Shown: piece by piece, positions 52,545 to 61,200 of the stretch
How the letters are laid out: each line of letters opens with the position of its first letter
Numbering within the stretch: position 1 is the first letter of the stretch
Assembly: GCF_000312105.1 (NCBI RefSeq)
Contig: NZ_HE978638.1
Coordinates: forward strand, 62,001 to 126,000
Length of the DNA: 64,000 nt
Direction: 5' to 3'
Source: Aeromicrobium massiliense JC14
GTDB lineage: Bacteria > Actinomycetota > Actinomycetes > Propionibacteriales > Nocardioidaceae
Position numbers and translations under genes: made by a program
The notes under the pieces: model-generated
Seen by the model: the letters and a program-made list of their open reading frames with translations, nothing else
Told to the model about the DNA's origin: nothing
Database searches by the model: none

Positions 52545-52925
52545 CTACTCGGTGGCGGCGCGCTCGGCGGCGCTGCGCAGGACGCAGAACTCGTTGCCCT
52601 CGGGGTCGGCCAGCACGACCCAGCCGGTGCCGTCGGTCTCGCGCCGGTCGGCCACGACGGTGGCGCCGATCGCGAGCAGCCGCCCGACCTCCTCGTCGCG
52701 GCTCGAGTCGGGCTGCAGGCACAGGTGGACGCGGTTCTTGACCGTCTTGGGCTCGGGCACCTGGTTGAAGTGCAGCACCGGGCCGCCCGGGACGAGCACC
52801 TGGGTCTCCTCGGCGCCGGGTCCGTCCTCGGCGTGCTGCGGGTGCCCGGTGACCTGGCACCAGAACTCGGCCAGCGCGAACGCGTCCGAGCAGTCGATCG
52901 CGACGTTCTGCACCACCGAGACCAT
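52545..52925 (-). CDS. VOC family (glyoxalase-like) protein
   Basis: 126 residues, two beta-alpha-beta-beta-beta modules: NVAIDCSDAFALAEFWCQV and GWVVLADPEGNEFCVL, typical of the CFP32/glyoxalase-like group. Metal ligands (Glu/His) are partly retained. It is transcribed after the marR gene on the same strand (8-base gap), suggesting co-regulation. Substrate unknown. Confidence 0.88.
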   Translation of the reverse strand: MVSVVQNVAIDCSDAFALAEFWCQVTGHPQHAEDGPGAEETQVLVPGGPVLHFNQVPEPKTVKNRVHLCLQPDSSRDEEVGRLLAIGATVVADRRETDGTGWVVLADPEGNEFCVLRSAAERAATE

Positions 52926-52933
52926 CGCGCGTC

Positions 52934-53467
52934 CTAGGCCGGGGCGGCGGAGGACAGCGAGTCGGCCGGGTTGGACGGGGCGCCGTAGCAGCGGTCGCCC
53001 TCGGCCAGCCGGGTGACGACGGCCTGCATGACGTTGCCCATCGTCTCGAGGTCCTCGGCCGGGACCTGCGAGACCAGGTAGTCGTGCACGCCCGTGACGT
53101 GGGTGTGCGCGGCCTGCTCGAGCGTCCGCATGCCGTGGTCGGTGAGGAACGCGAACACGCCGCGACCGTCGTCGCCGCACTGGCCGCGACGGACGATGCC
53201 GGCCTTCTCCAGGCGGGAGACGGTGTGGGTCACGCGGCTGCGCGAGTGGGACAGGGCGTCGGCCAGCTCCGACATGCGCACCGAGTGCTCGGGGGACTCC
53301 GAGAGGCGCACGAGGATCTCGTACTCGGCCAGCGAGAGGCCGTGGGCCTGGCGCAGGTCGCGGTCGAGGCGGTCGAACAGCACCGTCGTACCGCCCAGGA
53401 GCAGTCGCCAGGAGCGCTGCTGGGCGGGGTCGAGCCAAGGCGTGGCGTCGGGGGACGTGCTGGTCAT
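52934..53467 (-). CDS. MarR family transcriptional regulator
   Basis: 177 residues. Winged helix with LSLAEYEILVRLSESPEHS, MSELADALSHSRSRVTHTVSRL and the wing KAGIVRRGQCGDDGRGVFAFLT. The last 20 residues are an Ala/Ser/Pro tail. TAGGAT lies 6 bases before the ATG (leaderless). It is divergent from a YceI gene, with palindromic operators in the shared gap, so it probably represses both itself and yceI. Confidence 0.92.
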   Translation of the reverse strand: MTSTSPDATPWLDPAQQRSWRLLLGGTTVLFDRLDRDLRQAHGLSLAEYEILVRLSESPEHSVRMSELADALSHSRSRVTHTVSRLEKAGIVRRGQCGDDGRGVFAFLTDHGMRTLEQAAHTHVTGVHDYLVSQVPAEDLETMGNVMQAVVTRLAEGDRCYGAPSNPADSLSSAAPA

Positions 53468-53473
53468 GGGCTG

Positions 53474-53479
53474 ATCCTA
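53474..53479 (-). promoter_or_regulatory. -10 element of marR, leaderless start
   Basis: TAGGAT on the minus strand, 6 bases before the ATG at 53467. Confidence 0.5.
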
Positions 53480-53493
53480 CTCCGAGGAAGGGG

Positions 53494-53550
53494 GTTGTTG
53501 ATCGTTCAACAACCATGGTACGTTGTGGTCAGGCAGTTGAAAAGGCAACT
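53494..53550 (+). promoter_or_regulatory. yceI promoter with MarR-type operators
   Basis: GTTGTTGA-TCGT-TCAACAAC (53494-53513) is a perfect 8-bp-arm dyad. It overlaps TTGTTG, an 18-base spacer and TACGTT (53519-53524), a promoter for yceI. A weaker dyad AGTTG/CAACT follows at 53535-53550. The dyad suits MarR binding, blocking the -35. Confidence 0.65.
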
Positions 53551-53579
53551 ACCGCACAGACTTGAACGAGGAGAATCAC

Positions 53580-54125
53580 ATGGTCACCACCGGAACCTGG
53601 CACCTGGACCCGACGCACACCGAGATCGGCTTCCAGGTCCGTCACCTCATGAGCAAGGTCCGCGGCAAGTTCGAGAGCTTCGAGGGCACCATCGTCACCG
53701 CCGACGACGTCACCGCCTCCAGCCTCAACGTGTCGGTCGACCTGACGTCGATCAACACCGGCACCGCCGACCGCGACCAGCACCTGCGCTCGGCCGACTT
53801 CTTCGAGGTCGAGAAGTACCCGGCGATGACCTTCACGAGCACCGGCATCAAGCAGGTCTCGGACGAGGAGTTCGTCGTCACCGGCGACCTGACGATCAAG
53901 GGCGTCACCAAGCCGGTCGAGCTCGAGGTCGAGTTCCTGGGCGAGGGCGGCGACCCGTGGGGCGGCACCCGCGCCGGCGTCGAGGCCAAGGGCCAGATCA
54001 GCCGCAAGGAGTTTGGCATCGACTTCAACATCCCCGTCGCCGGCGCCGACAAGGCGATGATCGGCGACACGATCAAGCTGCAGATCGTCGCCGAGGCCGT
54101 CCTCGAGGCGCCCGTCGAGGCCTGA
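53580..54125 (+). CDS. YceI family protein
   Basis: 181 residues. Lipocalin-like isoprenoid-binding fold: WHLDPTHTEIGFQVRHLM, SKVRGKFESFEGTI, LRSADFFEVEKYPAMTFTST and DLTIKGVTKPVELEVEFLG are family blocks. No signal peptide, as in many actinobacterial members. ATG at 53580 follows GAGGAG; the upstream in-frame TTG at 53562 overlaps that site. Controlled by the divergent MarR, by inference. Confidence 0.93.
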   Translation: MVTTGTWHLDPTHTEIGFQVRHLMSKVRGKFESFEGTIVTADDVTASSLNVSVDLTSINTGTADRDQHLRSADFFEVEKYPAMTFTSTGIKQVSDEEFVVTGDLTIKGVTKPVELEVEFLGEGGDPWGGTRAGVEAKGQISRKEFGIDFNIPVAGADKAMIGDTIKLQIVAEAVLEAPVEA

Positions 54126-54159
54126 TCCACGAACCTGCGGACCTCAGCACCCGCACGCA

Positions 54160-54197
54160 CGAGCGCCCGGTCCCACCTCGGTGGGGCCGGGCGCTCG
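54160..54197. terminator. Bidirectional terminator
   Basis: Near-perfect stem of about 17 bp (CGAGCGCCCGGTCCCACC / GGTGGGGCCGGGCGCTCG, one G-U) between yceI and the convergent tetR gene. Confidence 0.82.
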
Positions 54198-54214
54198 TCG
54201 TCGTGGGACGGGGC

Positions 54215-54790
54215 TCAGCCCTTGTGGACCATGCGGACGGCCAGGGACGCGTGCAGGGTCGCCATCGCCTCGGGCGTCCGCGAGCCGGCCTCGGGGGAGT
54301 ACCAGCGCACGAGGTCGACGCCCAGCGACAGCAGCGCCCGGGCCGTGCCGCCCAGGTCGTCCACGTCGAACGCGCCCACGGCCACGCCGTCGGCCAGGAC
54401 GTCGCGGACGACCCGCTCGATCCGCCGCCGGTAGTCGCCGATCTCGGTGCGGTGCTCGGGGGTCAAGGCGTTGAACTCGTACTGGACGATCCGCCCGACC
54501 CGGCTGTTGCGCGCGTGCCAGAGGCTGAAGTCGTAGATCAGCCCGCGCAGCCGCTCGACCGGCTCGTCGGTGCGGGCGGCCGACTTCTCGACCAACTCGA
54601 GCGTCTCCCGGTGGCCGGACAGGCTCACCTGGAAGAAGAGGCTCTCCTTGGAGTCGTGGTGGACGTAGACCGCCGCCGGGCTCATGCCGGCGCGCGACGC
54701 GATGTCGCGCGTCGTCGTCGCCGCGAACCCCTTCTCGGCAAAGGCGTCGACGGCGGCGCTCATCAGCCGCTCGCGGGCGGTGGTCGTCAT
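54215..54790 (-). CDS. TetR family transcriptional regulator
   Basis: 191 residues. Helix-turn-helix AFAEKGFAATTTRDIASRAG and SPAAVYVHHDSKESLFF, ligand domain without a recognisable pocket motif. It is divergent from an acyl-CoA dehydrogenase operon, with an 18-bp dyad between them, so it likely represses that operon in response to an acyl-CoA. GAGGAGGG precedes the ATG. Confidence 0.93.
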   Translation of the reverse strand: MTTTARERLMSAAVDAFAEKGFAATTTRDIASRAGMSPAAVYVHHDSKESLFFQVSLSGHRETLELVEKSAARTDEPVERLRGLIYDFSLWHARNSRVGRIVQYEFNALTPEHRTEIGDYRRRIERVVRDVLADGVAVGAFDVDDLGGTARALLSLGVDLVRWYSPEAGSRTPEAMATLHASLAVRMVHKG

Positions 54791-54834
54791 GGAGCCCTCC
54801 TCGGTCGGTAGACAGCATGGCGCACGTCTGGCAC

Positions 54835-54852
54835 GCTAAGCAAGCGCTTAGC
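54835..54852. promoter_or_regulatory. TetR operator
   Basis: GCTAAGC-AAGC-GCTTAGC, perfect 7-bp arms with a 4-base spacer, midway between the divergent starts of tetR and the acyl-CoA dehydrogenase gene (38 bases from the latter). Size and symmetry suit a TetR dimer. Confidence 0.65.
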
Positions 54853-54890
54853 AACCTGGAGCGCCGCACCGCCGAGCCACGAGGAAGACC

Positions 54891-56036
54891 ATGCAGCGAA
54901 CCATCTTCGACGCCGACCACGAGTCCTTCCGCGACACCTGCGCCACGTTCCTGGCCAAGCAGGTCGAGCCGAACCTCGAGCAGTACATCCAGGACAAGGC
55001 GATCAGCCGTGACTTCTGGCGCGCGGCCGGCGAGCAGGGCCTGCTGGGCCTGGAGATCCCCGACGAGGTCGGCGGGTCCGAGGCCGGCGACTTCCGGTTC
55101 AACGCGGTCTTCGCCGAGGAGCTGAGCAAGGTCAGCGCCGCGCTCGCCTCGTGCGTCGGCATCCACTCCGACATCGTGGCGCCCTACATCGTCGACCTGG
55201 GCACGCCCGAGCAGAAGGAGCGCTGGCTGCCCGGCATGGCGTCCGGCGAGATCCTGGCCGCGATCGGCATGACCGAGCCCGGCGGCGGCTCCGACCTGGC
55301 CGCGCTGCGCACCACCGCCGTCCGCGACGGCGACGAGTGGGTCATCAACGGCTCCAAGACCTTCATCACCAACGGCTTCAGCGGCGACCTCATCGTCACC
55401 GCGGTGCGCACGTCGCCCGAGAAGGGCGCCAAGGGCATCACGCTGTTCGGCATCGAGGCGACCGACCCCGGCTTCAGCCGCGGCCGCAAGCTCGACAAGG
55501 TCGGCCAGCCCGAGTCCGACACCGCCGAGCTGTTCTTCGAGGACGTCCGGCTGGGCGACGACCGGGTCATCGGCGAGGTCGACCGCGGCTTCATCTACAT
55601 GATGGAGCGCCTGCCGCAGGAGCGGCTGACCTGCGCGGTCTCCAACATCGCGCACGCCAAGCAGATCCTGGTCGAGACCATCCAGTACGCGAAGGACCGG
55701 CACGCGTTCAAGCAGCCGATCGGCTCCTTCCAGCACAACAAGTTCCTGCTCGCCCACCTGGTGACCAAGATCGAGGCCGCGGAGGCGTTCGTCGACGCCG
55801 CGGTGCTCGCGCACAGCAAGGGCGAGCTGACCGCCATCGACGCCGCCAAGGCCAAGTACTGGTCCTCGGAGGTCCAGAACGAGGTGCTCGACGACTGCGT
55901 CCAGCTGCACGGCGGCTACGGCTTCATGAACGAGTACCGCGCCGCCCGCGCCTGGCGCGACGCCCGCGTGAGCCGCATCTGGGCCGGCTCGAACGAGATC
56001 ATGAAGGAGCTCATCGGCCGCGACCTCGGCCTCTGA
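54891..56036 (+). CDS. Acyl-CoA dehydrogenase
   Basis: 381 residues. FAD enzyme for the first step of beta-oxidation. Motifs: AAIGMTEPGGGSDLAAL, WVINGSKTFITNGFSGDL, QLHGGYGFMNEYRAARAWRD and VSRIWAGSNEIMKELIGRDL. The position of the catalytic Glu fits short/medium-chain enzymes. First gene of an operon with thiolase and SDR, behind the TetR operator. Confidence 0.95.
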   Translation: MQRTIFDADHESFRDTCATFLAKQVEPNLEQYIQDKAISRDFWRAAGEQGLLGLEIPDEVGGSEAGDFRFNAVFAEELSKVSAALASCVGIHSDIVAPYIVDLGTPEQKERWLPGMASGEILAAIGMTEPGGGSDLAALRTTAVRDGDEWVINGSKTFITNGFSGDLIVTAVRTSPEKGAKGITLFGIEATDPGFSRGRKLDKVGQPESDTAELFFEDVRLGDDRVIGEVDRGFIYMMERLPQERLTCAVSNIAHAKQILVETIQYAKDRHAFKQPIGSFQHNKFLLAHLVTKIEAAEAFVDAAVLAHSKGELTAIDAAKAKYWSSEVQNEVLDDCVQLHGGYGFMNEYRAARAWRDARVSRIWAGSNEIMKELIGRDLGL

Positions 56037-56061
56037 GTCCACCAACCGAGAGGGGAGCCTC

Positions 56062-57285
56062 ATGCCCGAGGCAGTCATCGTGAGCACGGCGCGGTCGCCG
56101 ATCGGCCGCGCGTTCAAGGGTTCGCTCAAGGACGTGCGTCCGGACGACCTGACCGTCCAGATGGTCCGCGCGGCCCTGGACAAGGTGCCCGAGCTCGACC
56201 CGAGGGAGATCACCGACCTCATGCTCGGCTGCGGCCTTCCCGGCGGCGAGCAGGGCTTCAACATGGGCCGCAACGTCGCGGTGCTGGCCGGCTACGACCA
56301 CCTCCCCGGCACGACCGTGACGCGCTACTGCTCGTCGTCGCTGCAGACGACCCGCATGGCGTTCCACGCGATCAAGGCCGGCGAGGGCGACGCCTACATC
56401 TCGGCCGGCGTCGAGACGGTCAGCCGCTTCACCAAGGGCAACAGCGACTCGATCCCGGGCCAGGACCTGCTCAACCCGCTGTTCGCCGAGGCCGTCCAGC
56501 GCACGGACGACTTCAGCCGCGGCGGCATGACCTGGCACGACCCGCGCGAGGACGACAAGATCCCCGACGTCTACATCGCGATGGGCCAGACCGCCGAGAA
56601 CGTCCAGCAGGTGCTCGGCATGAGCCGCGAGGAGCAGGACCGCTTCGCCGTCCGCAGCCAGAACCTGGCCGAGCAGGCGATCGCCAACGGCTTCTGGGCC
56701 ACGGACATCACGCCGGTCACCCTGCCCGACGGCACCGTGGTCAGCGCCGACGACGGCCCGCGCGCCGGCGTCACCTACGAGGCCGTGTCGCAGCTCAAGC
56801 CGGTCTTCCGTCCCGACGGCACCGTGACCGCCGGCAACGCCTGCCCGCTCAACGACGGCGCCGCGGCGCTCGTGATCATGAGCGACACCCGGGCCGCCGA
56901 GCTGGGGCTCACCCCGCTGGCGCGCATCGTCTCGACGTCGGTCACCGGCCTGTCGCCGGAGATCATGGGCCTCGGCCCCGTCGACGCCATCCGCGGTGCG
57001 CTCAAGCAGGCCGGCATGGGCCTGGACGACGTCGACCTGTTCGAGATCAACGAGGCGTTCGCCGTCCAGGCGCTCGGCTCGGCCCAGCAGCTCGGCATCG
57101 ACGTCGACAAGCTCAACGTCAACGGCGGCGGCATCGCCGTCGGTCACCCGTTCGGCATGACCGGCGCGCGCATCACCAGCACGCTCATCAACTCCCTGCA
57201 GTGGCACGACAAGCAGATCGGCGTGGAGTCGATGTGCGTCGGCGGCGGCATGGGCATGGCGATGGTGCTGGAGCGGCTGTCGTGA
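56062..57285 (+). CDS. Thiolase (acetyl-CoA acyltransferase)
   Basis: 407 residues. Thiolytic cleavage of 3-ketoacyl-CoA. Catalytic Cys in TVTRYCSSSLQTTRM, His in NEAFAVQAL region and GGGIAVGHPFGMTGAR, second Cys in ESMCVGGGMGMAMV. A GAGAGGGGAG site precedes the ATG. Its stop overlaps the SDR start (GTGA). Confidence 0.95.
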   Translation: MPEAVIVSTARSPIGRAFKGSLKDVRPDDLTVQMVRAALDKVPELDPREITDLMLGCGLPGGEQGFNMGRNVAVLAGYDHLPGTTVTRYCSSSLQTTRMAFHAIKAGEGDAYISAGVETVSRFTKGNSDSIPGQDLLNPLFAEAVQRTDDFSRGGMTWHDPREDDKIPDVYIAMGQTAENVQQVLGMSREEQDRFAVRSQNLAEQAIANGFWATDITPVTLPDGTVVSADDGPRAGVTYEAVSQLKPVFRPDGTVTAGNACPLNDGAAALVIMSDTRAAELGLTPLARIVSTSVTGLSPEIMGLGPVDAIRGALKQAGMGLDDVDLFEINEAFAVQALGSAQQLGIDVDKLNVNGGGIAVGHPFGMTGARITSTLINSLQWHDKQIGVESMCVGGGMGMAMVLERLS

Positions 57286-58037
57286 CCGGCCGCTTCTCCG
57301 GCCAGGTCGCGATCGTCACCGGCGCCAGCCGCGGCATCGGCCTGGGCATCGCCCAGCGGCTCGTCGACGAGGGCGCGCAGGTCTGCATCACCGCCCGGAA
57401 GGAGGCCGCGCTCGCCGAGGCGGCCGACGTCCTCGGTGACGGACGGGCCATCTACGTCGCCGGCAGCGCCGACGACCCGTCGCACCAGGACGAGGCGATC
57501 GCCGCGACGCTCGAGCGCTTCGGCCGCCTGGACCTGCTGGTCAACAACACCGGCATCAACCCGGTCTACGGCCGCGCGATCGAGGTCGACCTGGCCGCGG
57601 TCGAGAAGATCTTCAAGGTCAACGTCGTCAGCGCCCTGTCGTGGGCGCAGAAGGCCTACGCCGCCTCCCTGGCCGAGCACGGCGGCGCGATCGTCAACGT
57701 CGCGTCCATCGCCGGGCTCAAGCCGGCGCCGAACATCGGCATGTACGGCGCCTCGAAGTCCGCGCTCATCCACCTCACCGAGGAGCTGGCCGTCGAGCTG
57801 GGCCCGTCGGTGCGCGTGAACGCGGTGGCGCCCGCGGTCGTGAAGACCAAGTTCGCGAACGCGCTGTACGAGGGGCGCGAGGCCGAGGTCGCCGCCGAGT
57901 ACCCGCTCAAGCGGCTCGGCGAGCCGGAGGACATCGCCGCGGTCGTGGCGTTCCTGCTGTCGCAGGACGCGGCCTGGGTGACCGGGCAGACGATCGTCGT
58001 CGACGGCGGCCTGACCCTGACCGGCGGCTCCGTCTAG
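57282..58037 (+). CDS. SDR family oxidoreductase (FabG-like)
   Basis: 251 residues. Rossmann motif TGASRGIGLGIAQRL, NNTG, catalytic Ser in NVASIAG and YxxxK in MYGASKSALIHL. C-terminal GQTIVVDGGLTLTGG is typical. In this operon it may act as a 3-hydroxyacyl-CoA dehydrogenase or ketoreductase between the dehydrogenase and thiolase steps. No enoyl-CoA hydratase is encoded here. Confidence 0.93.
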   Translation: MTGRFSGQVAIVTGASRGIGLGIAQRLVDEGAQVCITARKEAALAEAADVLGDGRAIYVAGSADDPSHQDEAIAATLERFGRLDLLVNNTGINPVYGRAIEVDLAAVEKIFKVNVVSALSWAQKAYAASLAEHGGAIVNVASIAGLKPAPNIGMYGASKSALIHLTEELAVELGPSVRVNAVAPAVVKTKFANALYEGREAEVAAEYPLKRLGEPEDIAAVVAFLLSQDAAWVTGQTIVVDGGLTLTGGSV

Positions 58038-58057
58038 GACGCCCGGCCGCGGCGCTG

Positions 58058-58122
58058 CCGTGATGTGTGAAGAAATGGACCATCTCCCGCGTGGAGGTGG
58101 TCCATTTCTTCACACATCGCGG
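58058..58122. repeat. 65-nt long inverted repeat, AT-rich core
   Basis: Arms of 29 bases with only one mismatch/wobble near each end of the loop-proximal part (for example GATGTGTGAAGAAATGG and its complement), separated by a 7-base loop. It follows the SDR stop by 20 bases and precedes the fas promoter region. The arms are much less GC-rich than the surroundings. Confidence 0.8.
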
Positions 58123-58152
58123 CGGAGCGAGAGCAGGGTGAGGCAGAAAACA

Positions 58153-58189
58153 TGAGGAAACCCTCGGGATAAAGTTGAGGAATCCCTCA
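58153..58189. promoter_or_regulatory. Paired dyad operators and -10 upstream of fas
   Basis: TGAGG-AAAC-CCTCG (58153-58166) and TGAGG-AATC-CCTCA (58176-58189) are two palindromic elements 23 bases apart, about two helical turns. TAAAGT (58170-58175) between them fits a -10 hexamer. A dimeric repressor or activator of fas binding both sites is inferred. Confidence 0.5.
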
Positions 58190-58238
58190 TGTTCTTGTCA
58201 TGATGGGGAGACCGACCCCTGCGAGAGGCCCTCACCCC

Positions 58239-61200
58239 GTGACGATCTTCGACACGCCCCTGTCCGCCAGCACCACCAGCACGCCCCACCGCGCGTCCCT
58301 CGTCGACCGCCTCGTCGGCGGCGAGCCGTACGCCCTCGTGCTCGGTGGACAGGGAACCGACTGGCTGCGTCCGCTCGCGGACCTGCTGGGCGACTTCGCG
58401 CTGACGGCCGAGCTGGACGCGGTCCTGTCGCAGGCCCGCGAGCTGCTCGCGCCGGTCGCCGCCGACCTCACCCGCACCGGACGCACCTTCGAGCCGCTGG
58501 CCTGGGCCGACGTCCTGGCCGCGGCCCACTCGGCCGAGGACGACGAGGCGCCGGCGATCCCGTCCGCCGACGCGCTAGCCACCCCCGCGGTGTCCGTGCC
58601 CGGCATCGCCCTGACGCAGCTCGCCGGCCTGCGCGCCCTGGCCCGCCAGGGCCTGGACGTGCGTGCCCACGCCCCGGCCGGCGTCGCCGCCCACTCGCAG
58701 GGCCGTCTCGCCGCTCCCGTGCTCGACGGTGCCGACGAGGCCGAGGTCCTGGCCGTGGCGATCCTGGCGGGCGCCGCGATCGAGGTCGTCGGACGCCGCA
58801 AGGGCCTGCTCGGTCGCACGATGCTGTCGGTCTCGCAGACCACCCCCGAGCGCGTCCGCGAGGTCGTCGCCTCCCTGCCCGAGAGCCTGCGCCTGGCGGT
58901 GCGGCTGCGCAACGGACGCCGGTCGGTCGTCGTCTGCGGGCCGGAGGCGTCCCTCCGCGCGTTCGAGCAGCGCTGCGACGAGGTCGCCGCCGCCGACAAG
59001 ACCGCCCGCGAGAAGAAGCGCACCGGCGGCGCGCCGTTCGCGCCGGTGCGGGAGCCGGTCGACGCGCGCGTCGCGTTCCACCACCCCGAGCTCGAGGACG
59101 CCACGGCGCTCGTCGCCCAGTGGGCCGCCGCCTGCGGCCTGGACGGCGACGCCGCCGCGGCGCGCGTCCGCACCGCTCTGGTCGACGGCATGGACTGGGT
59201 CGACGAGCTCGACGGACTGGTCGCGTCCGGCGCCCGTTGGCTGGTCGACGTCGGCCCGGCCGACCTGGCCACCCGGCTGTCGTCCCGCGAGGTCCGCGGC
59301 CTGGGCGTCGGCCTGGTCGCCCCCGCGACCCGCGCCGGCCACCGCGAGCTCGTCTCGCCCGGTGCCGCCCGCAAGGTCGCGCCCGCCTGGGACTCCTACG
59401 CCCCGACGGTGGTGTCGCTGCCCGACGGCCGCAGCTACGCCGAGACCCGCTTCAGCCGGCTCACCGGCAAGTCCCCGGTGCTGCTGGCCGGCATGACCCC
59501 CACGACGGTCGACGCCCCGATCGTCGCCGCGGCCGCGAACGCCGGCTACTGGGCCGAGCTCGCCGGCGGCGGCCAGGTGACCGAGGAGATCTTCGCCGCC
59601 CGCATGGCCGAGCTGGGCCGCCTGCTCGAGCCGGGTGCGACGTTCCAGTTCAACTCGATGTTCCTGGACCCCTACCTGTGGAAGCTGCACGTGGGCGGCA
59701 AGCGCCTCGTCCAGCGCGCCCGGGCCGCGGGCTCCGCGCTGGACGGCATCGTGATCAGCGCCGGCGTGCCCGAGCTCGACGAGGCCGACGCCATCGTCGC
59801 CGAGCTGCGCGAGTCGGGCCTGTCGCACGTCGCGTTCAAGCCCGGCACCGTCGCCCAGATCCGCCAGGTCGTCGCCATCGCCAAGCAGGTCGCGCCGACC
59901 CCGGTCATCGTCCACGTCGAGGGCGGCAAGGCCGGCGGTCACCACTCGTGGGAGGACCTGGACGAGCTGCTGCTCACCACGTACGCCGACCTGCGCGCCT
60001 GCGACAACGTCGTGGTCTGCGTCGGCGGTGGCATCGGCACGCCCGAGGCGGCGGCCGACTACCTCACCGGTACCTGGTCGCGCAGGCACGGCTTCCCGGC
60101 GATGCCGCTCGACGGCGTCCTGGTCGGCACCGCGGCCATGGCCACGCTCGAGGCGACCACCAGCCCGGACGTGAAGCGCGCCCTCGTCGAGGCGCCCGGC
60201 ACCCCGGACTGGATCGGTGCGGGCCAGGCCTCCGGCGGCGTGGCCTCGGGCCGCAGCCAGCTCGGCGCCGACATCCACGAGATCGACAACACCGCCTCGC
60301 GCTGCGGCCGCCTGCTGGACGAGGTCGCCGGCGACGCGGACGCCGTGGCCGCGCGCCGCGCCGAGATCGTCGCCGCGCTCGACGGCACCGCCAAGCCGTA
60401 CTTCGGCGACGTCGACGCGATGACGTACGCCGCCTGGCTGGGCCGCTACCTCGAGCTCAGCGCGGACGCCTCGGACGACTGGCTGGACGTCAGCCTGCGC
60501 GACCGCTTCCACGCGATGCTGCAGCGCGCCGAGGCCCGTCTGCACGAGGCCGACCACGGCGAGGTGCCGACGCTGTTCGCCACCGCCGCCGAGGTGCAGG
60601 ACGGCCGCGCCGCCCTGGCCACGCTGACCGCGGCCCACCCGGCCGCCGCCGCCGTCGTGCTGCACCCGGCCGACGTGCCGTTCTTCGTCGAGGTCTGCCG
60701 CCGTCCGGGCAAGCCGGTGCCGTTCGTGCCGGTGCTGGACGCCGACGTGCGCCGCTGGTGGCGCTCGGACTCGCTGTGGCAGGCGCACGACCCGCGCTTC
60801 ACCGCCGACCAGGTCTGCATCATCCCCGGCCCGGTCGCCGTCGCCGGCATCACCCGCGTCGACGAGCCGGTCGCCGAGCTGCTCGGCCGCTTCGAGGCCG
60901 CCGCCGTCGACTCCCTGCTCGCCGCCGGCGCCGCGCCGCAGCGCGTGCCGGGCCGGCGCCGGGTCAACTCCGGCTCCGAGGGCGCGCTGTCGCTCGTGCT
61001 CGCCGCGCAGGACGTCGTCTGGGCCGGTCGCACCGTCCGCAACCCCGTGCACCGCCTCGGCGAGGCCTGGGTCGTCGTCGACGCCACCCGCGCCGAGCAC
61101 GCCGAGACGGGCGCCGTCCTGACCGCCGACGGCGACGTCGCGACCCTGGACGTCCCGCTGGGCGGTGGCCGTCGCGTCACCATCCCGATCCACGCCGACG

